A stretch of DNA of 64,000 nucleotides from Shimia_B sp039815465. GTDB taxonomy: Bacteria > Pseudomonadota > Alphaproteobacteria > Rhodobacterales > Rhodobacteraceae. The notes beneath the pieces were generated by a model. It ran no database searches and was not told the origin of the DNA. It saw only the letters and a list, made by a program, of their open reading frames with translations. This document shows positions 25,863 through 33,856 of the stretch, one piece after another (position 1 is the first letter of the stretch; each line of letters opens with the position of its first letter). Position numbers and translations under genes: made by a program. Location of the stretch: contig JBCBZG010000010.1 of assembly GCA_039815465.1 (NCBI GenBank), positions 53,669-117,668 of the forward strand. Reading direction: 5' to 3'.

Positions 25863-26274
25863 CTTCTGCCTCCAATACTTGCTGCAAAGCGCGGGCCGTC
25901 TGCGCCTGTCTCTCTTCGCTCACAAGCACCGCTGTCCCATCGGTAAAACGGGCCGAGGTGATGTCATCGGCTGCATGAAGCGGGACCACATGGGCGTGCA
26001 CATGGGCCACCTCATTGCCGGTGAAGGCGAACCCCACCCGCCGCACACCATAGAGCCGCTTTTGCACCCGCGCGATCCGCTGGCCGAGCATCACGATCTC
26101 CGCCGCCAGGGCCGGAGGCAGCTCGTCAAACACCGCGTAGTGGTCGCGCGTGACGATCTGGACATGCCCAGGACGGATCGGCCGATGGTCGGCAAACACG
26201 ACGAGCGCGTCAGTCGCCCAAGCCGTGCTGGGCGGCGTGTTACGCGCGATCTCGCAGAATGGACAGGCGTCCAT
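25855..26274 (-). CDS. HIT-family hydrolase
   Basis: 139 residues. HVHAHVVP near residues 91-98 is the histidine triad, whose second His attacks the alpha-phosphate of nucleotide conjugates. The N-terminal CPFCEI pattern is typical of bacterial Fhit/HINT-like members that hydrolyse adenylated compounds. First gene of the HIT-GNAT-kinase unit. Confidence 0.92.
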   Translation of the reverse strand: MDACPFCEIARNTPPSTAWATDALVVFADHRPIRPGHVQIVTRDHYAVFDELPPALAAEIVMLGQRIARVQKRLYGVRRVGFAFTGNEVAHVHAHVVPLHAADDITSARFTDGTAVLVSEERQAQTARALQQVLEAEDG

Positions 26275-26368
26275 AACTCAGCCTCCTTGCCTTGTCATTT
26301 GCTACGTTCAGTGGACCACCACCCAAGCGATCTAAATGGCAGGTCGCTGTCGCCCCGCCCCAGAAACG

Positions 26369-26395
26369 AAAAAAGCCGCGCTATTGCGCGGCTTC
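26369..26395 (-). terminator. Intrinsic terminator after rpmG
   Basis: On the minus strand, AAGCCGCGC-AATA-GCGCGGCTT followed by TTTT, 27 bases after the rpmG stop. Confidence 0.88.
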
Positions 26396-26421
26396 ACCTC
26401 GGTCTGATTACGGCGTCAAGA

Positions 26422-26589
26422 CTACTTGATCTTGCCTTCTTTGTAATCGACATGCTTGCGCGCGACGGGGTCGTATTTCTTGATGACCATCTTTTCGGTC
26501 ATGGTGCGCGCGTTCTTTTTCGTCACATAGAAGTGGCCCGTGCCCGCAGTGCTGTTGAGCCGGATTTTGATCGTGGTGGGCTTTGCCAT
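26422..26589 (-). CDS. rpmG: 50S ribosomal protein L33
   Basis: 55 residues, the standard length, starting MAKPTTIKIRLNSTAGTGHF. It is the cysteine-free form of L33 with FYVTKKNARTM and YDPVARKHVDYKEGKIK. The gene was read directly from the minus strand because it is short. A strong terminator follows. Confidence 0.96.
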   Translation of the reverse strand: MAKPTTIKIRLNSTAGTGHFYVTKKNARTMTEKMVIKKYDPVARKHVDYKEGKIK

Positions 26590-26741
26590 CGTGCTCTCCA
26601 TCGTCGGGCGCGGCGCGCCCGGTGAAATCTCAGAACCCGCCTTCTACGCGCCGCGGCGGGCGAGTCAACCGGCAACGCGCCTTGCAGCGCGAAAAGACGA
26701 CGCTCAGGCGGTTTCGCCGCGAAACCTGCGGCGCGGTGGGC

Positions 26742-26787
26742 CAAGGATTTTTTAAAAATCCTTGCCAAATTCCTTTGAAAGGAATTT
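26742..26787. repeat. Twin odd-length palindromes at the 3' end of rnpB
   Basis: CAAGGATTTTT-T-AAAAATCCTTG and AAATTCCTTT-G-AAAGGAATTT. The second palindrome recurs at 62497-62517 apart from its centre base. The first has a counterpart at 62471-62495 with changes on both arms that keep pairing. On the minus strand they lie directly after RNase P RNA and may terminate or trim it. Confidence 0.78.
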
Positions 26788-27161
26788 GCGCGGAGAGCCT
26801 GTAAGCCGGATTCTGTCCCCCGGGTTGCCCCGGTTGGATGACCATTCCTCTAGGGCGGCTGTTACCAGACGCCTCAAGCTGCCAACCCGGACCCCTGGCA
26901 GAGGCGGCCAGTGGGGTCCCTATTCGGCATTGCTCCCGGTGGGGCTTGCCGTGCCGGTTCGGTTGCCCGTCCCGCGGTGGGCTCTTACCCCACCGTTTCA
27001 CCGTGACCCGGACCTGCCGGGCTGTCTGATCTCTGCGGCGCTTTCCCTGGGGTTGCCCCCGCCGGGCGTTACCCGGCACCGTTGCCTCATGGAGTCCGGA
27101 CTTTCCTCCCCCAAGCGTTTTCCTTGAAAACGCTTGGCAGCGGCCATCCAGCCCTCCGCGC
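26788..27161 (-). ncRNA. rnpB: RNase P RNA, bacterial class A
   Basis: About 374 nt. The RNA subunit of RNase P, the ribozyme that trims tRNA 5' leaders. Read on the minus strand, the 3' end carries CAGAATCCGGCTTACAGG, the conserved segment near P4 that precedes the terminal stem. The P1 stem closes with GCGCGGAG (27161-27154) against CTCCGCGC (26795-26788). The P15/P16 region with GGTAAGAGCCCACC is visible near 26980-26995. Protein-coding frames over this stretch are not real. Ends are set by the P1 stem and may be off by a few bases. Confidence 0.94.
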
Positions 27162-27170
27162 CCCGTGCCC

Positions 27171-27656
27171 CTAGGCCAGCCGCGCCGCGCTCGCAAGCCC
27201 CAGCCGCGCGAGGCGGGCCCAGTCAAAGCGCGGACCGGGGTCGAATTTGCGACCAGGCGCCATATCCTCGTGCCCGATCACGCCGTCGGGGCCGATGGGC
27301 CAGCGGGTGAAGATATCGGCCAAGAGCTGCTCCAGGCAGGTCATCTGAGGCGCGGCGAAGTCGGAGGCGCCGTCATTGACCAGCTCGATCCCGATGGAGC
27401 GGGAGTTGATGTCGTCCTTGCCCTGCCAGCTGCCTGCGCCTGCGTGCCAGGCCCGGCGCTCCTCCGCCACCAGTTGCCAGAGCTCGCCACCCTCCCCGAT
27501 CACGTAGTGGGCGGAGACCTCGTGGACGGGGTCGCAGAGCCGTTCAAGAGCGGCTTGGGCGGGGGTAAGGACGGTGTAGTGGATCACCACGAGTTCGGGG
27601 GTCAGCCCGTCTCGCCGGTCCCCGAAATTGGGGGACGGGTGCCAGGTCGGCGTCAG
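27171..27656 (-). CDS. N-acetylmuramoyl-L-alanine amidase (AmpD-like), probable CTG start
   Basis: About 161 residues of amidase_2 fold that cleaves the MurNAc-L-Ala bond in peptidoglycan or its recycled fragments. WHPSPNFGDRRDG, then VVIHYT (first zinc His), AWHAG, NSRSIGIEL and GHEDMAPGRKFDPGP (second zinc His and the acidic ligand) are all present. ATG or GTG starts exist only at 27590 and 27593, which would delete the conserved SPNFGDRRDG segment. The preferred start is a CTG at 27656 whose last two bases form the stop of the upstream lipoprotein gene (CTGA in place of ATGA). The start is inference; the family call is firm. Confidence 0.85.
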   Translation of the reverse strand: MTPTWHPSPNFGDRRDGLTPELVVIHYTVLTPAQAALERLCDPVHEVSAHYVIGEGGELWQLVAEERRAWHAGAGSWQGKDDINSRSIGIELVNDGASDFAAPQMTCLEQLLADIFTRWPIGPDGVIGHEDMAPGRKFDPGPRFDWARLARLGLASAARLA

Positions 27657-28435
27657 TTGCCCAGCACGCGGAACGGCGTCGGATCCCAGCGGCAGGCGTA
27701 GCCGTCGCCATCGGGGTCGAGCCCGCCGCGGTCCCGGTCCGGGCCGCCATTGGCCAGAAACGCCTGTTGCGCCAGGTCGTTGCTGGCAAAGCTCGCGCAG
27801 TTCCGCAGGTGGCGGTTCTGGCTCACGAGGCCCAGGCGGTTATAGAGCTGTACCCCCACCGGGTGTTGAGTCAGCAGCGCGTATTGCACGATATTGGGCG
27901 CCTGCCCCTCGCGCGTGGGCAGCGCGGTGGGTTGGATCACGGTGTAGCGCGCGCGGTTGGCGGCGATGCGTGCGGCGTCGCTTTCGATTGATTCGCGTTC
28001 GGAGACCGCGTCGAAGCTTTGTTCGTCAGAGATCCCCGCGCCGCTTTGCAGGGCGCCTGTGACGGTGGTGGGGGGATCGGCAATCGTCGTGGACGCCGCA
28101 GATGGCCCGGTCGGTCTGACCCCAGGCAGCGGTGCGGGCGTGGCGATTGGGGTGACTGTCGCCACCTGTGGTGCGGGCGCGAGCGGCGGTTGCGGTTCGG
28201 GCACCACGGTTGTCAGGGTGGGCTGGCCCAGCGTTGTGGCCTCGACCTCCACCGGCACAGGGACGGGCATGACCGGTTGGCCGGACAGGGCGCTCTCGCG
28301 TTCGATGCGCGCGGCCTCCTGCGCGTTCAGGAGCTCTTCCATGGAGCCGAAGCCGACCCCGGCGCCGCTGTCTGGGACTTGTGGCGCGCAGCCGGTGAGC
28401 GCGGCCAGGGTGCCGATTGCGAACAGAAATCTCAT
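27653..28435 (-). CDS. Lipoprotein with C-terminal Excalibur-type calcium-binding domain
   Basis: 260 residues. MRFLFAIGTLAALTGCAPQ is a lipoprotein signal with lipobox LTGC. A Pro/Val/Thr-rich linker (about 60-140) leads to a C-terminal domain with NCASFASND and DPDGDGYACRWDP, the DxDxDGxxC core of Excalibur domains. GAGG precedes ATG 28435. It is directly upstream of, and overlaps, the amidase gene, suggesting both act on the cell wall. The linker is the type that spans the periplasm. Confidence 0.8.
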   Translation of the reverse strand: MRFLFAIGTLAALTGCAPQVPDSGAGVGFGSMEELLNAQEAARIERESALSGQPVMPVPVPVEVEATTLGQPTLTTVVPEPQPPLAPAPQVATVTPIATPAPLPGVRPTGPSAASTTIADPPTTVTGALQSGAGISDEQSFDAVSERESIESDAARIAANRARYTVIQPTALPTREGQAPNIVQYALLTQHPVGVQLYNRLGLVSQNRHLRNCASFASNDLAQQAFLANGGPDRDRGGLDPDGDGYACRWDPTPFRVLGN

Positions 28436-28548
28436 CTCGTGCCTCGTTTTGGGCAGTCTTAGCGCGATTTTGCACCCCGCGCCACTCACTGCGGCGCGAT
28501 ATCGCTGAGGGTGTGGCTGAGTCATCGAAGAGGCAAGTTGCGGCGGAG

Positions 28549-28666
28549 TGCCCGCCCGGTGGCAACACCTGGCTGCCCCCGTCCGCCCCGTTTTGCCAAA
28601 GGCAAACCTTTGGTTTGACGGGCGGGGGCAACTGCCCCCACCCTCGGACGGGGGCAGCCCTCAGCT
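28549..28666. repeat. Dispersed repeat family B, copy 3, carrying the family A hairpin module
   Basis: Left end GTGCCCGCCCGGTGGCAACA matches the 3.2 kb copy. The middle is the CCCGTTTTGCCAAAGGCAAA...TTTGACGGG hairpin that also sits inside family A at 1.7 and 59.5 kb. GGGCAACTGCCC and further GC arms end it. One hairpin module in two repeat families points to insertion of one mobile-like unit into another. Confidence 0.7.
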
Positions 28667-28680
28667 CTGAATTGCCGAGT

Positions 28681-30165
28681 TCAGTACCACTTCACTGGCC
28701 ACGCCTCGAAGGACGCCGCTTGTTCCAGCGCGAAGGCAGTGTTGAGCAGGTCGCCCTCTTCCCACGGCCGCCCGATGAGCTGGAGCCCGAGCGGCAGGCC
28801 GTTTTTGTCGAGCCCGGCAGGCACCGAGATCCCTGGCAGCCCGGCGAGGTTTACCGTCACGGTGAAGACGTCGTTGAGATACATCTGCACCGGGTCATCG
28901 AACTTTTTCCCGAGCTCGAAGGCGGCAGACGGTGTCGCGGGTGTCAGGATCGCGTCGACGCCTGCGGCGAACACATCGTCGAAGTCCTTCTTGATCAGGG
29001 CCCGCACGCGGCGTGCGCGGTTGTAGTAGGCGTCGTAGAAGCCCGCGCTCAGCACATAGGTGCCGACCATGACGCGGCGCTGCACCTCTGGCCCGAACCC
29101 TTCGGCGCGGGTTTTTTCGTACATCTCCACGATGCCGTCGCCCTGGTCGAGCTTTGCGCGGTGGCCAAAGCGGACACCGTCATAGCGCGCGAGGTTGGAC
29201 GACGCTTCTGCCGGGGCGATGACGTAATAGGCAGGCAGCGCGTATTTCGTGTGGGGCAGCGTGATATCGCGGATCTCCGCGCCTGCTTCGCGGAGCATCT
29301 CGCGGCCTTGGGTCCAGAGCGCCTCGATCTCCTCGGGCATCCCGTCCATGCGGTATTCCTTGGGGATGCCGATGACCTTGCCCCGGATATCGCCTGTCAG
29401 CGCAGCCTCGAAATCCGGCACGGCGAGGTCGGCGGAGGTGGAATCCTTCGGGTCATGGCCTGCCATGGCTTGCAGCATGATGGCGTTGTCGCGGACGGAC
29501 CGCGCCATGGGGCCTGCCTGGTCGAGCGATGACGCGAAGGCCACGATCCCCCAGCGGGAGACGCGGCCATAAGTGGGCTTTAGCCCCGTGATCCCGGTGA
29601 AGGCCGCTGGCTGGCGGATGGAGCCGCCCGTGTCGGTGCCGGTCGCGCCGAGGCAGAGCCCGGCGGCCACGGCGGAGGCCGAGCCACCCGACGAGCCGCC
29701 CGGTGTGAGCGCGGCGTCGGAGTTGCCAGCGCGCCAGGGGTTCACGGCGTTGCCGTAGGTCGAGGTTTCGTTGGACGAGCCCATGGCGAATTCGTCCATG
29801 TTGAGCTTGCCCAGCATCACCGCGCCTGCGTCGAACAGGTTCTGGGTGACGGTGCTTTCGTATTCCGGCTTGAACCCTTCGAGGATGCGGGAGGCGGCCT
29901 GGGACGGGACGCCCTTGGTGCAGAAGAGGTCCTTGATCCCGAGCGGGATGCCGCACATGTCGGGCGCGTCGCCCGCCTGGATACGTTCATCGGCGGCGGC
30001 GGCCTGCGCGCGGGCGATGTCGGGCGTGTGGTGGACGAAGGCGCCCAGCGCGCCTGCGCCGTCGATCTCGGACAGGCAGTGCTCGGTCAGTTCTGTGGCG
30101 GTTACGTCGCCTTTGCGCAGCGCGTCGCGGGCGCCTGCGATGCCAAGTTTCTTGATATCCATCAC
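28681..30165 (-). CDS. gatA: Asp-tRNA(Asn)/Glu-tRNA(Gln) amidotransferase subunit A
   Basis: 494 residues, the family length. Amidase subunit that frees ammonia from glutamine to convert Glu-tRNA(Gln) to Gln-tRNA(Gln). The Ser-cisSer-Lys triad is spread over GKLNMDEFAMGSS (Lys near 77) and GGSSGGSASAVAAGL with GTDTGGSIRQPAAFTG (near 153-188). ATG 30165 overlaps the gatC stop by four bases. gatB is not in the window. Confidence 0.97.
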   Translation of the reverse strand: MMDIKKLGIAGARDALRKGDVTATELTEHCLSEIDGAGALGAFVHHTPDIARAQAAAADERIQAGDAPDMCGIPLGIKDLFCTKGVPSQAASRILEGFKPEYESTVTQNLFDAGAVMLGKLNMDEFAMGSSNETSTYGNAVNPWRAGNSDAALTPGGSSGGSASAVAAGLCLGATGTDTGGSIRQPAAFTGITGLKPTYGRVSRWGIVAFASSLDQAGPMARSVRDNAIMLQAMAGHDPKDSTSADLAVPDFEAALTGDIRGKVIGIPKEYRMDGMPEEIEALWTQGREMLREAGAEIRDITLPHTKYALPAYYVIAPAEASSNLARYDGVRFGHRAKLDQGDGIVEMYEKTRAEGFGPEVQRRVMVGTYVLSAGFYDAYYNRARRVRALIKKDFDDVFAAGVDAILTPATPSAAFELGKKFDDPVQMYLNDVFTVTVNLAGLPGISVPAGLDKNGLPLGLQLIGRPWEEGDLLNTAFALEQAASFEAWPVKWY

Positions 30166-30449
30166 TCAACCACCTTTGGCACGGCAAAAAAGCCTTCGCG
30201 CGCGTCGGGCGCATTCTTTAGGACCGCCTCGGGCTGGTCGCCGTCGGTCACCACGTCCTCGCGCCGTTTGAGCCGCATGGGCGTGACAGAGACCATGGGC
30301 TCCACCCCTTCGACATCGACCTCGCCTAGTTGTTCGATAAAGCCCAGGATCGCGCTGAATTCCTGCGCGAGAGCGGGAAGTTGGTCGTCCTCCACCCGGA
30401 TACGGGCGAGTTTGGCCACTTTGGCGGCGGTCTGGGTGTCGATGGCCAT
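30162..30449 (-). CDS. gatC: Asp-tRNA(Asn)/Glu-tRNA(Gln) amidotransferase subunit C
   Basis: 95 residues, the usual size. MAIDTQTAAKVAKLARIRVE followed by FSAILGFIEQLGEVDVEGVEPM is the GatC pattern. It stabilises the GatA-GatB interface. Coupled to gatA by an ATGA overlap, with the ceramidase-like gene 30 bases upstream on the same strand. Confidence 0.96.
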   Translation of the reverse strand: MAIDTQTAAKVAKLARIRVEDDQLPALAQEFSAILGFIEQLGEVDVEGVEPMVSVTPMRLKRREDVVTDGDQPEAVLKNAPDAREGFFAVPKVVE

Positions 30450-30479
30450 TGCGGTCTCCGATATTTTCGCTCGCGCGTC

Positions 30480-31142
30480 CTAGCTTGGGCGCGCGGCGTT
30501 GCCAACCATATGGCGGCGATAAACCTCGATCATCCAGCCCAGCATAAGCCCGTTGAGTATGTGCCAGGCAAAGTGCGTGCCGAGGGGGAGCGCGGCGCAA
30601 AGCGGCTCGTCGATGGAGCGGAGCGTGATGGAGGCGGTGAGGATCGCCGCGCCGATGAGCATCCCGTGCGCAGTGGCGGCGTTTTGGCGGGCAACGAAGG
30701 GCGCGAAGGCCACGAGCAGGATCGGCACCGTCCAGTAGAAGTTGGAGATGGAAAAGAACGGCAGGCGGTCGATGAGCGGAACCGTGATGGCGGCAAATGG
30801 GATGTATGCGGCCGTCAGCACAAGCGCGCTCCAGAGCGGCCAGCGCAGGAAGTGAAGCCCCACGGCGAAGAGGTAGAGCAGGATAAAGACGCCGATGGGC
30901 ACAACATCCGCCGTCACCGCCCAGACCGTGGCGTGGGTGTGAAAGAGGTAGGAGCCCACACCGATAGCCGCGAGGATCAGGGTGAGCGCGGTGGCGATGG
31001 GCAGACCCGCCCCCCGCGTGCGCCGCCACATCACGAACGCAGCGACAAGGAAGGCCGCGTTGGTGACCGCGTTGATCGGCTCGGACCAATAGGTCAGGTC
31101 GGTGCGCTCGCAGTAGCTGTCGAACTGCTGGGTCCAGTCCAT
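30480..31142 (-). CDS. Ceramidase-family integral membrane hydrolase
   Basis: 220 residues with about seven helices. Conserved ceramidase-family residues are visible: SEPINAVTNAAF near 20-31, GSYLFHTHATVWAVTADVVP near 65-84 with the His and Asp, and THFAWHILNG near 190-200 with two further His. In the alkaline ceramidase/CREST superfamily these bind the catalytic zinc. Whether the substrate is a sphingolipid or another amide lipid is not visible. ATG 31142 follows GGGGAG, so the longer frame to 31217, which would cross the divergent hydrolase gene, is trimmed. Confidence 0.82.
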   Translation of the reverse strand: MDWTQQFDSYCERTDLTYWSEPINAVTNAAFLVAAFVMWRRTRGAGLPIATALTLILAAIGVGSYLFHTHATVWAVTADVVPIGVFILLYLFAVGLHFLRWPLWSALVLTAAYIPFAAITVPLIDRLPFFSISNFYWTVPILLVAFAPFVARQNAATAHGMLIGAAILTASITLRSIDEPLCAALPLGTHFAWHILNGLMLGWMIEVYRRHMVGNAARPS

Positions 31143-31193
31143 TGCGGGGCTCCCCTGTCGTGATACGCTGGCCTGTAACATAGGGAGGATTTC

Positions 31194-31880
31194 ATGAAAC
31201 TCACATGGCTGGGCCACGCCTCGTGGCGGTTAGAGATCGAAGATCAGGTGCTGCTGATCGATCCATGGCTCGACGGCAATCCAATGATGGCGGACCAAGA
31301 TGTGGTTGCGGCCACGGCGGGCGCGACCCAGATCCTCGTCACCCATGGGCATTTCGACCATGTCAACGGCTTGGCCGCGTTTTCCGCAGCCGCGGGCGTG
31401 CCGGTGAACGGGATCGTGGAGCTTGAGGGGCACCTCGTCGCCCAAGGCGCGGTGAGCGGTCACGGGTTCAACAAGGGCGGCACGGTGGTCTTTGGCGGGG
31501 TGCGCGTCGCCATGGTGCCCGCCTGCCATTCCTCGTCCATCGGGGAGAAGGGGTTTTACGCGGGCGCGCCCGTGGGGTTCATGATTACCGGAGAGGGCAA
31601 AACGATCTATTTCTCCGGCGATACCGGGATTATGGCGGATATGGCCTGGATGGGGGAGCTCTATCGGCCCGAGATCGGCGTGCTCTGCGCTGGGGGCTAC
31701 TACACCATGGGCATGGCGGAGGCAGCTTACGCGGCAAAAACCTATTTCAACTTCAAGACGGTGATCCCGCAGCACTACAAGACCTTTCCGGCGCTCGAGC
31801 AGTCAGCGGACGCGCTCGTGGCCGCGCTGCCTGGCGTCACCGTGATCGCGCCTGAGGTGATGGTAGCGCTCGACCTCTAG
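31194..31880 (+). CDS. UPF0173 metal-dependent hydrolase
   Basis: 228 residues of metallo-beta-lactamase fold. MKLTWLGHASWRLEIEDQ, THGHFDHVNG (near 58-67), ACHSSS (near 112), YFSGDTGI (near 140) and VIPQHYKTFP (near 188) are the family's metal-site and signature motifs. GGGAGG lies upstream of the ATG. It diverges from the ceramidase-like gene. The physiological substrate of UPF0173 proteins is not established. Confidence 0.92.
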   Translation: MKLTWLGHASWRLEIEDQVLLIDPWLDGNPMMADQDVVAATAGATQILVTHGHFDHVNGLAAFSAAAGVPVNGIVELEGHLVAQGAVSGHGFNKGGTVVFGGVRVAMVPACHSSSIGEKGFYAGAPVGFMITGEGKTIYFSGDTGIMADMAWMGELYRPEIGVLCAGGYYTMGMAEAAYAAKTYFNFKTVIPQHYKTFPALEQSADALVAALPGVTVIAPEVMVALDL

Positions 31881-31887
31881 CGCGGTC

Positions 31888-31944
31888 CCGCCCGCCTCCC
31901 CCTCACATCGAAGATGTTCGGCCTTCGGTAGCGCGCTGCGCGCG
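31888..31944 (-). repeat. Dispersed repeat family D, copy 1 (inverted)
   Basis: Reads, on the minus strand, CGCGCGCAGCGCGCTACCGA then AGGCCGAACATC...GATGTGAGGGGGAGGCGGGC. Two further copies lie on the plus strand at 33652-33709 and 48195-48252 with few differences. It lies just after the UPF0173 gene. Confidence 0.8.
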
Positions 31945-32004
31945 TTTGGTTGCTCTGCTATGGTCGGCGTGGGTTTGGTTAGGGTGATGTGGGACCCTCC
32001 GGGG

Positions 32005-32195
32005 GAAGTATTTTTAGACGAAAGAAAGGGCGGGCGCGGGCGCCTTTACCGCAGTTTGGTTTCAGGTGGGCCCCTGCATGGCTGACACGAGGGTTCGCCG
32101 GTCGCGCCTCATTTTGAAGTCTTTGCATGATTGCCCGCAGAGGCGCAGCGCGCGCCGCCCGCCCCGTCCCCCTTTCTTTCGTCCAAAAATACTTC
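32005..32195. repeat. 139-bp segment flanked by 26-bp inverted repeats
   Basis: The left arm (32005-32030) starts GAAGTATTTTTAGACGAAAG and the right arm (32170-32195) is its inverse with one mismatch in 26. The enclosed 139 bp have no gene I can support. The ends match the hairpin at 10073-10132. The layout resembles a miniature inverted-repeat element, though no target-site duplication is obvious. The 349-bp gap 31881-32229 consists of this and the family D copy. Confidence 0.7.
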
Positions 32196-32229
32196 GGGGA
32201 GCGCGAGGGGCTGGCCCCTCGCACCCGCC

Positions 32230-32679
32230 CTATCGACGCGCGCGAAAGAACGCTTTGAGCTGTGCCTCAGCCTCCTGCGCGCGGATGCCGTCGTAGATTT
32301 CGGGGACGTGGTGTGTTTGGGGGTGTGAAAAGACCCGGGGGCCTTGGGCCACGCCGCCGGATTTTGGGTCCGAGGCCGCGTAGTAGAGGCGGGCGATGCG
32401 GGCGGCTGAGATCGCTGCCGCGCACATCGGGCACGGTTCGAGCGTAACGTAGAGCGCGCAGCCGGTGAGCCGCTCGGTGCCCAGCGCGGCGCAGGCGGCG
32501 CGGATGGCGGCGATTTCGGCGTGGGCGGTGGGGTCGCAAGTCTCGCGCATGCGGTTGCGGGCTTCCGCCAAGACTGCCCCGTCTGGGCCGGTGATCACGG
32601 CGCCCACCGGGACCTCGCCCGCGGCGGCGGCCTCTGCCGCGAGGGCCAGGGCGCGGGTCATATGGGGGAAGCGGTCCAT
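32230..32679 (-). CDS. tadA: tRNA-specific adenosine deaminase
   Basis: 149 residues. Zinc deaminase that makes inosine at the wobble base of tRNA-Arg(ACG). HAE at 53-55 holds the first zinc ligand and proton shuttle Glu; PCPMC at 82-86 holds the two Cys ligands. DPKSGGVAQG and the C-terminal helix complete the TadA pattern. ATG 32679 follows AGGA, so the larger frame to 32958, which crosses rluB, is trimmed. Divergent from rluB with 54 bases between. Confidence 0.95.
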   Translation of the reverse strand: MDRFPHMTRALALAAEAAAAGEVPVGAVITGPDGAVLAEARNRMRETCDPTAHAEIAAIRAACAALGTERLTGCALYVTLEPCPMCAAAISAARIARLYYAASDPKSGGVAQGPRVFSHPQTHHVPEIYDGIRAQEAEAQLKAFFRARR

Positions 32680-32733
32680 GGTTTGTCCTGCCACCCCCAT
32701 TGTGGGGGGGCAAGGGGCGGTGTAGGCGGCAGC

Positions 32734-33510
32734 ATGGCTGACGAGACCTCTCCCACCGGCGACCGGATCGCCAAAGTCCTGGCGCGTGCCGGCGTTGCGT
32801 CCCGCCGGGGGGCGGAGGCGATGATTGCCGCGGGGCGTGTGGCGGTGAATGGGCGGGTTTTGAGCTCGCCTGCCTTGAACGTCACGGCGGCCGACAAGAT
32901 CACCGTCGATGGCCAGCCCATCAAGGAGGCGGAGCCCGCGCGGCTGTGGCTTTATCACAAGCCCGCGGGGCTCGTGACGACGGAGCGGGATGAAAAGGGG
33001 CGCAAGACGGTCTTTGATGCGCTGCCCGAGGCGCTGCCGCGGGTGATGAGCGTGGGGCGGCTTGACCTCAACTCCGAGGGGCTTTTGCTGTTGACCAATG
33101 ATGGGGGGCTCAAGCGCAAACTGGAGCTGCCCTCTACCGGGTGGTTGCGGCGCTACCGGGTCCGCGTGAAAGGTACGCCCAAGGACGAGGTGCTCGAGCC
33201 CTTACGCGCGGGCATCGAGGTCGCGGGAGAGCGGTTCCAGCCAATGGACGTCACACTTGACCGCCAACAAGGCGCAAACGCCTGGCTCACCATCGCGCTC
33301 CGCGAGGGCAAGAACCGCGAGATCCGCCGCGCGGCGGAGGCCGTGGGGCTGACCGTCAACCGCCTGATCCGCGTCTCCTACGGCCCGTTCCAGCTGCGCG
33401 AGCTCAAGGCGGGCGAGGTGGAAGAGGTCCGCCAACGGGTTCTGGCTGACCAGATGGGGTGGTCCACAAAGCCTAAGCTTTTGCCTAAGACCAGACGCAA
33501 GCGGCGGTAA
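32734..33510 (+). CDS. rluB: 23S rRNA pseudouridine synthase RluB-like
   Basis: 258 residues. An S4 RNA-binding domain (about 9-65, DRIAKVLARAGVASRRGAEA) precedes the RsuA-type synthase domain. GRLDLNSEGLLLLT at 108-121 carries the catalytic Asp111. WLTIALREGKNREIRRAAEA near 195-215 is the second signature. The basic C-terminal tail ends in KTRRKRR. Family members RluB, RluE and RluF are similar; RluB is favoured by the S4 domain and length. Confidence 0.92.
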   Translation: MADETSPTGDRIAKVLARAGVASRRGAEAMIAAGRVAVNGRVLSSPALNVTAADKITVDGQPIKEAEPARLWLYHKPAGLVTTERDEKGRKTVFDALPEALPRVMSVGRLDLNSEGLLLLTNDGGLKRKLELPSTGWLRRYRVRVKGTPKDEVLEPLRAGIEVAGERFQPMDVTLDRQQGANAWLTIALREGKNREIRRAAEAVGLTVNRLIRVSYGPFQLRELKAGEVEEVRQRVLADQMGWSTKPKLLPKTRRKRR

Positions 33511-33651
33511 GCTGGGGCGCCGCCTCGCCCTCGGCGCGGTCGTTTTTTAGGTATTTTGGCCAAAGGAAGCTGGGGGCCTTGTGGCCGGCGTCGCCCACCT
33601 TTGGCCCCTTCCCGCTGCCTCGGCAGGGGGAGGTCCGCCACGGGCGGACAC

Positions 33652-33709
33652 CGCGCGCAGCGCGCTACCGAAGGCCGAACATCTTTGATGTGAGGGGGAG
33701 GCGGGCGGC
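33652..33709 (+). repeat. Dispersed repeat family D, copy 2
   Basis: CGCGCGCAGCGCGCTACCGA, then AGGCCGAACATCTTTGATGT and GAGGGGGAGGCGGGCGG. It sits in the 346-bp gap 33511-33856, which also has a GGTATTTTGGCCAAAGGAAG stretch (from about 33550) related to the inverted pair at 48126-48180. No gene is supported in the gap. Confidence 0.8.
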
Positions 33710-33856
33710 CCCGATGTGTGGGCTTGGTGGGCCTGGGCCGTTGTGAGCAGTGTGACCAATTTGGCGTAAACTGTAGAGATGTCATGGCTTTGCCTTATTT
33801 TCGCCGGATCGGGCTGCGATCCTGACATTGACCGTCCATCCAAGGATCAAAGCACC

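Noticed and set aside
26630..27226. Open frames on both strands over 26.8-27.16 kb
   Set aside because: The stretch is the RNase P RNA gene; conserved core segments and the P1 stem account for it.
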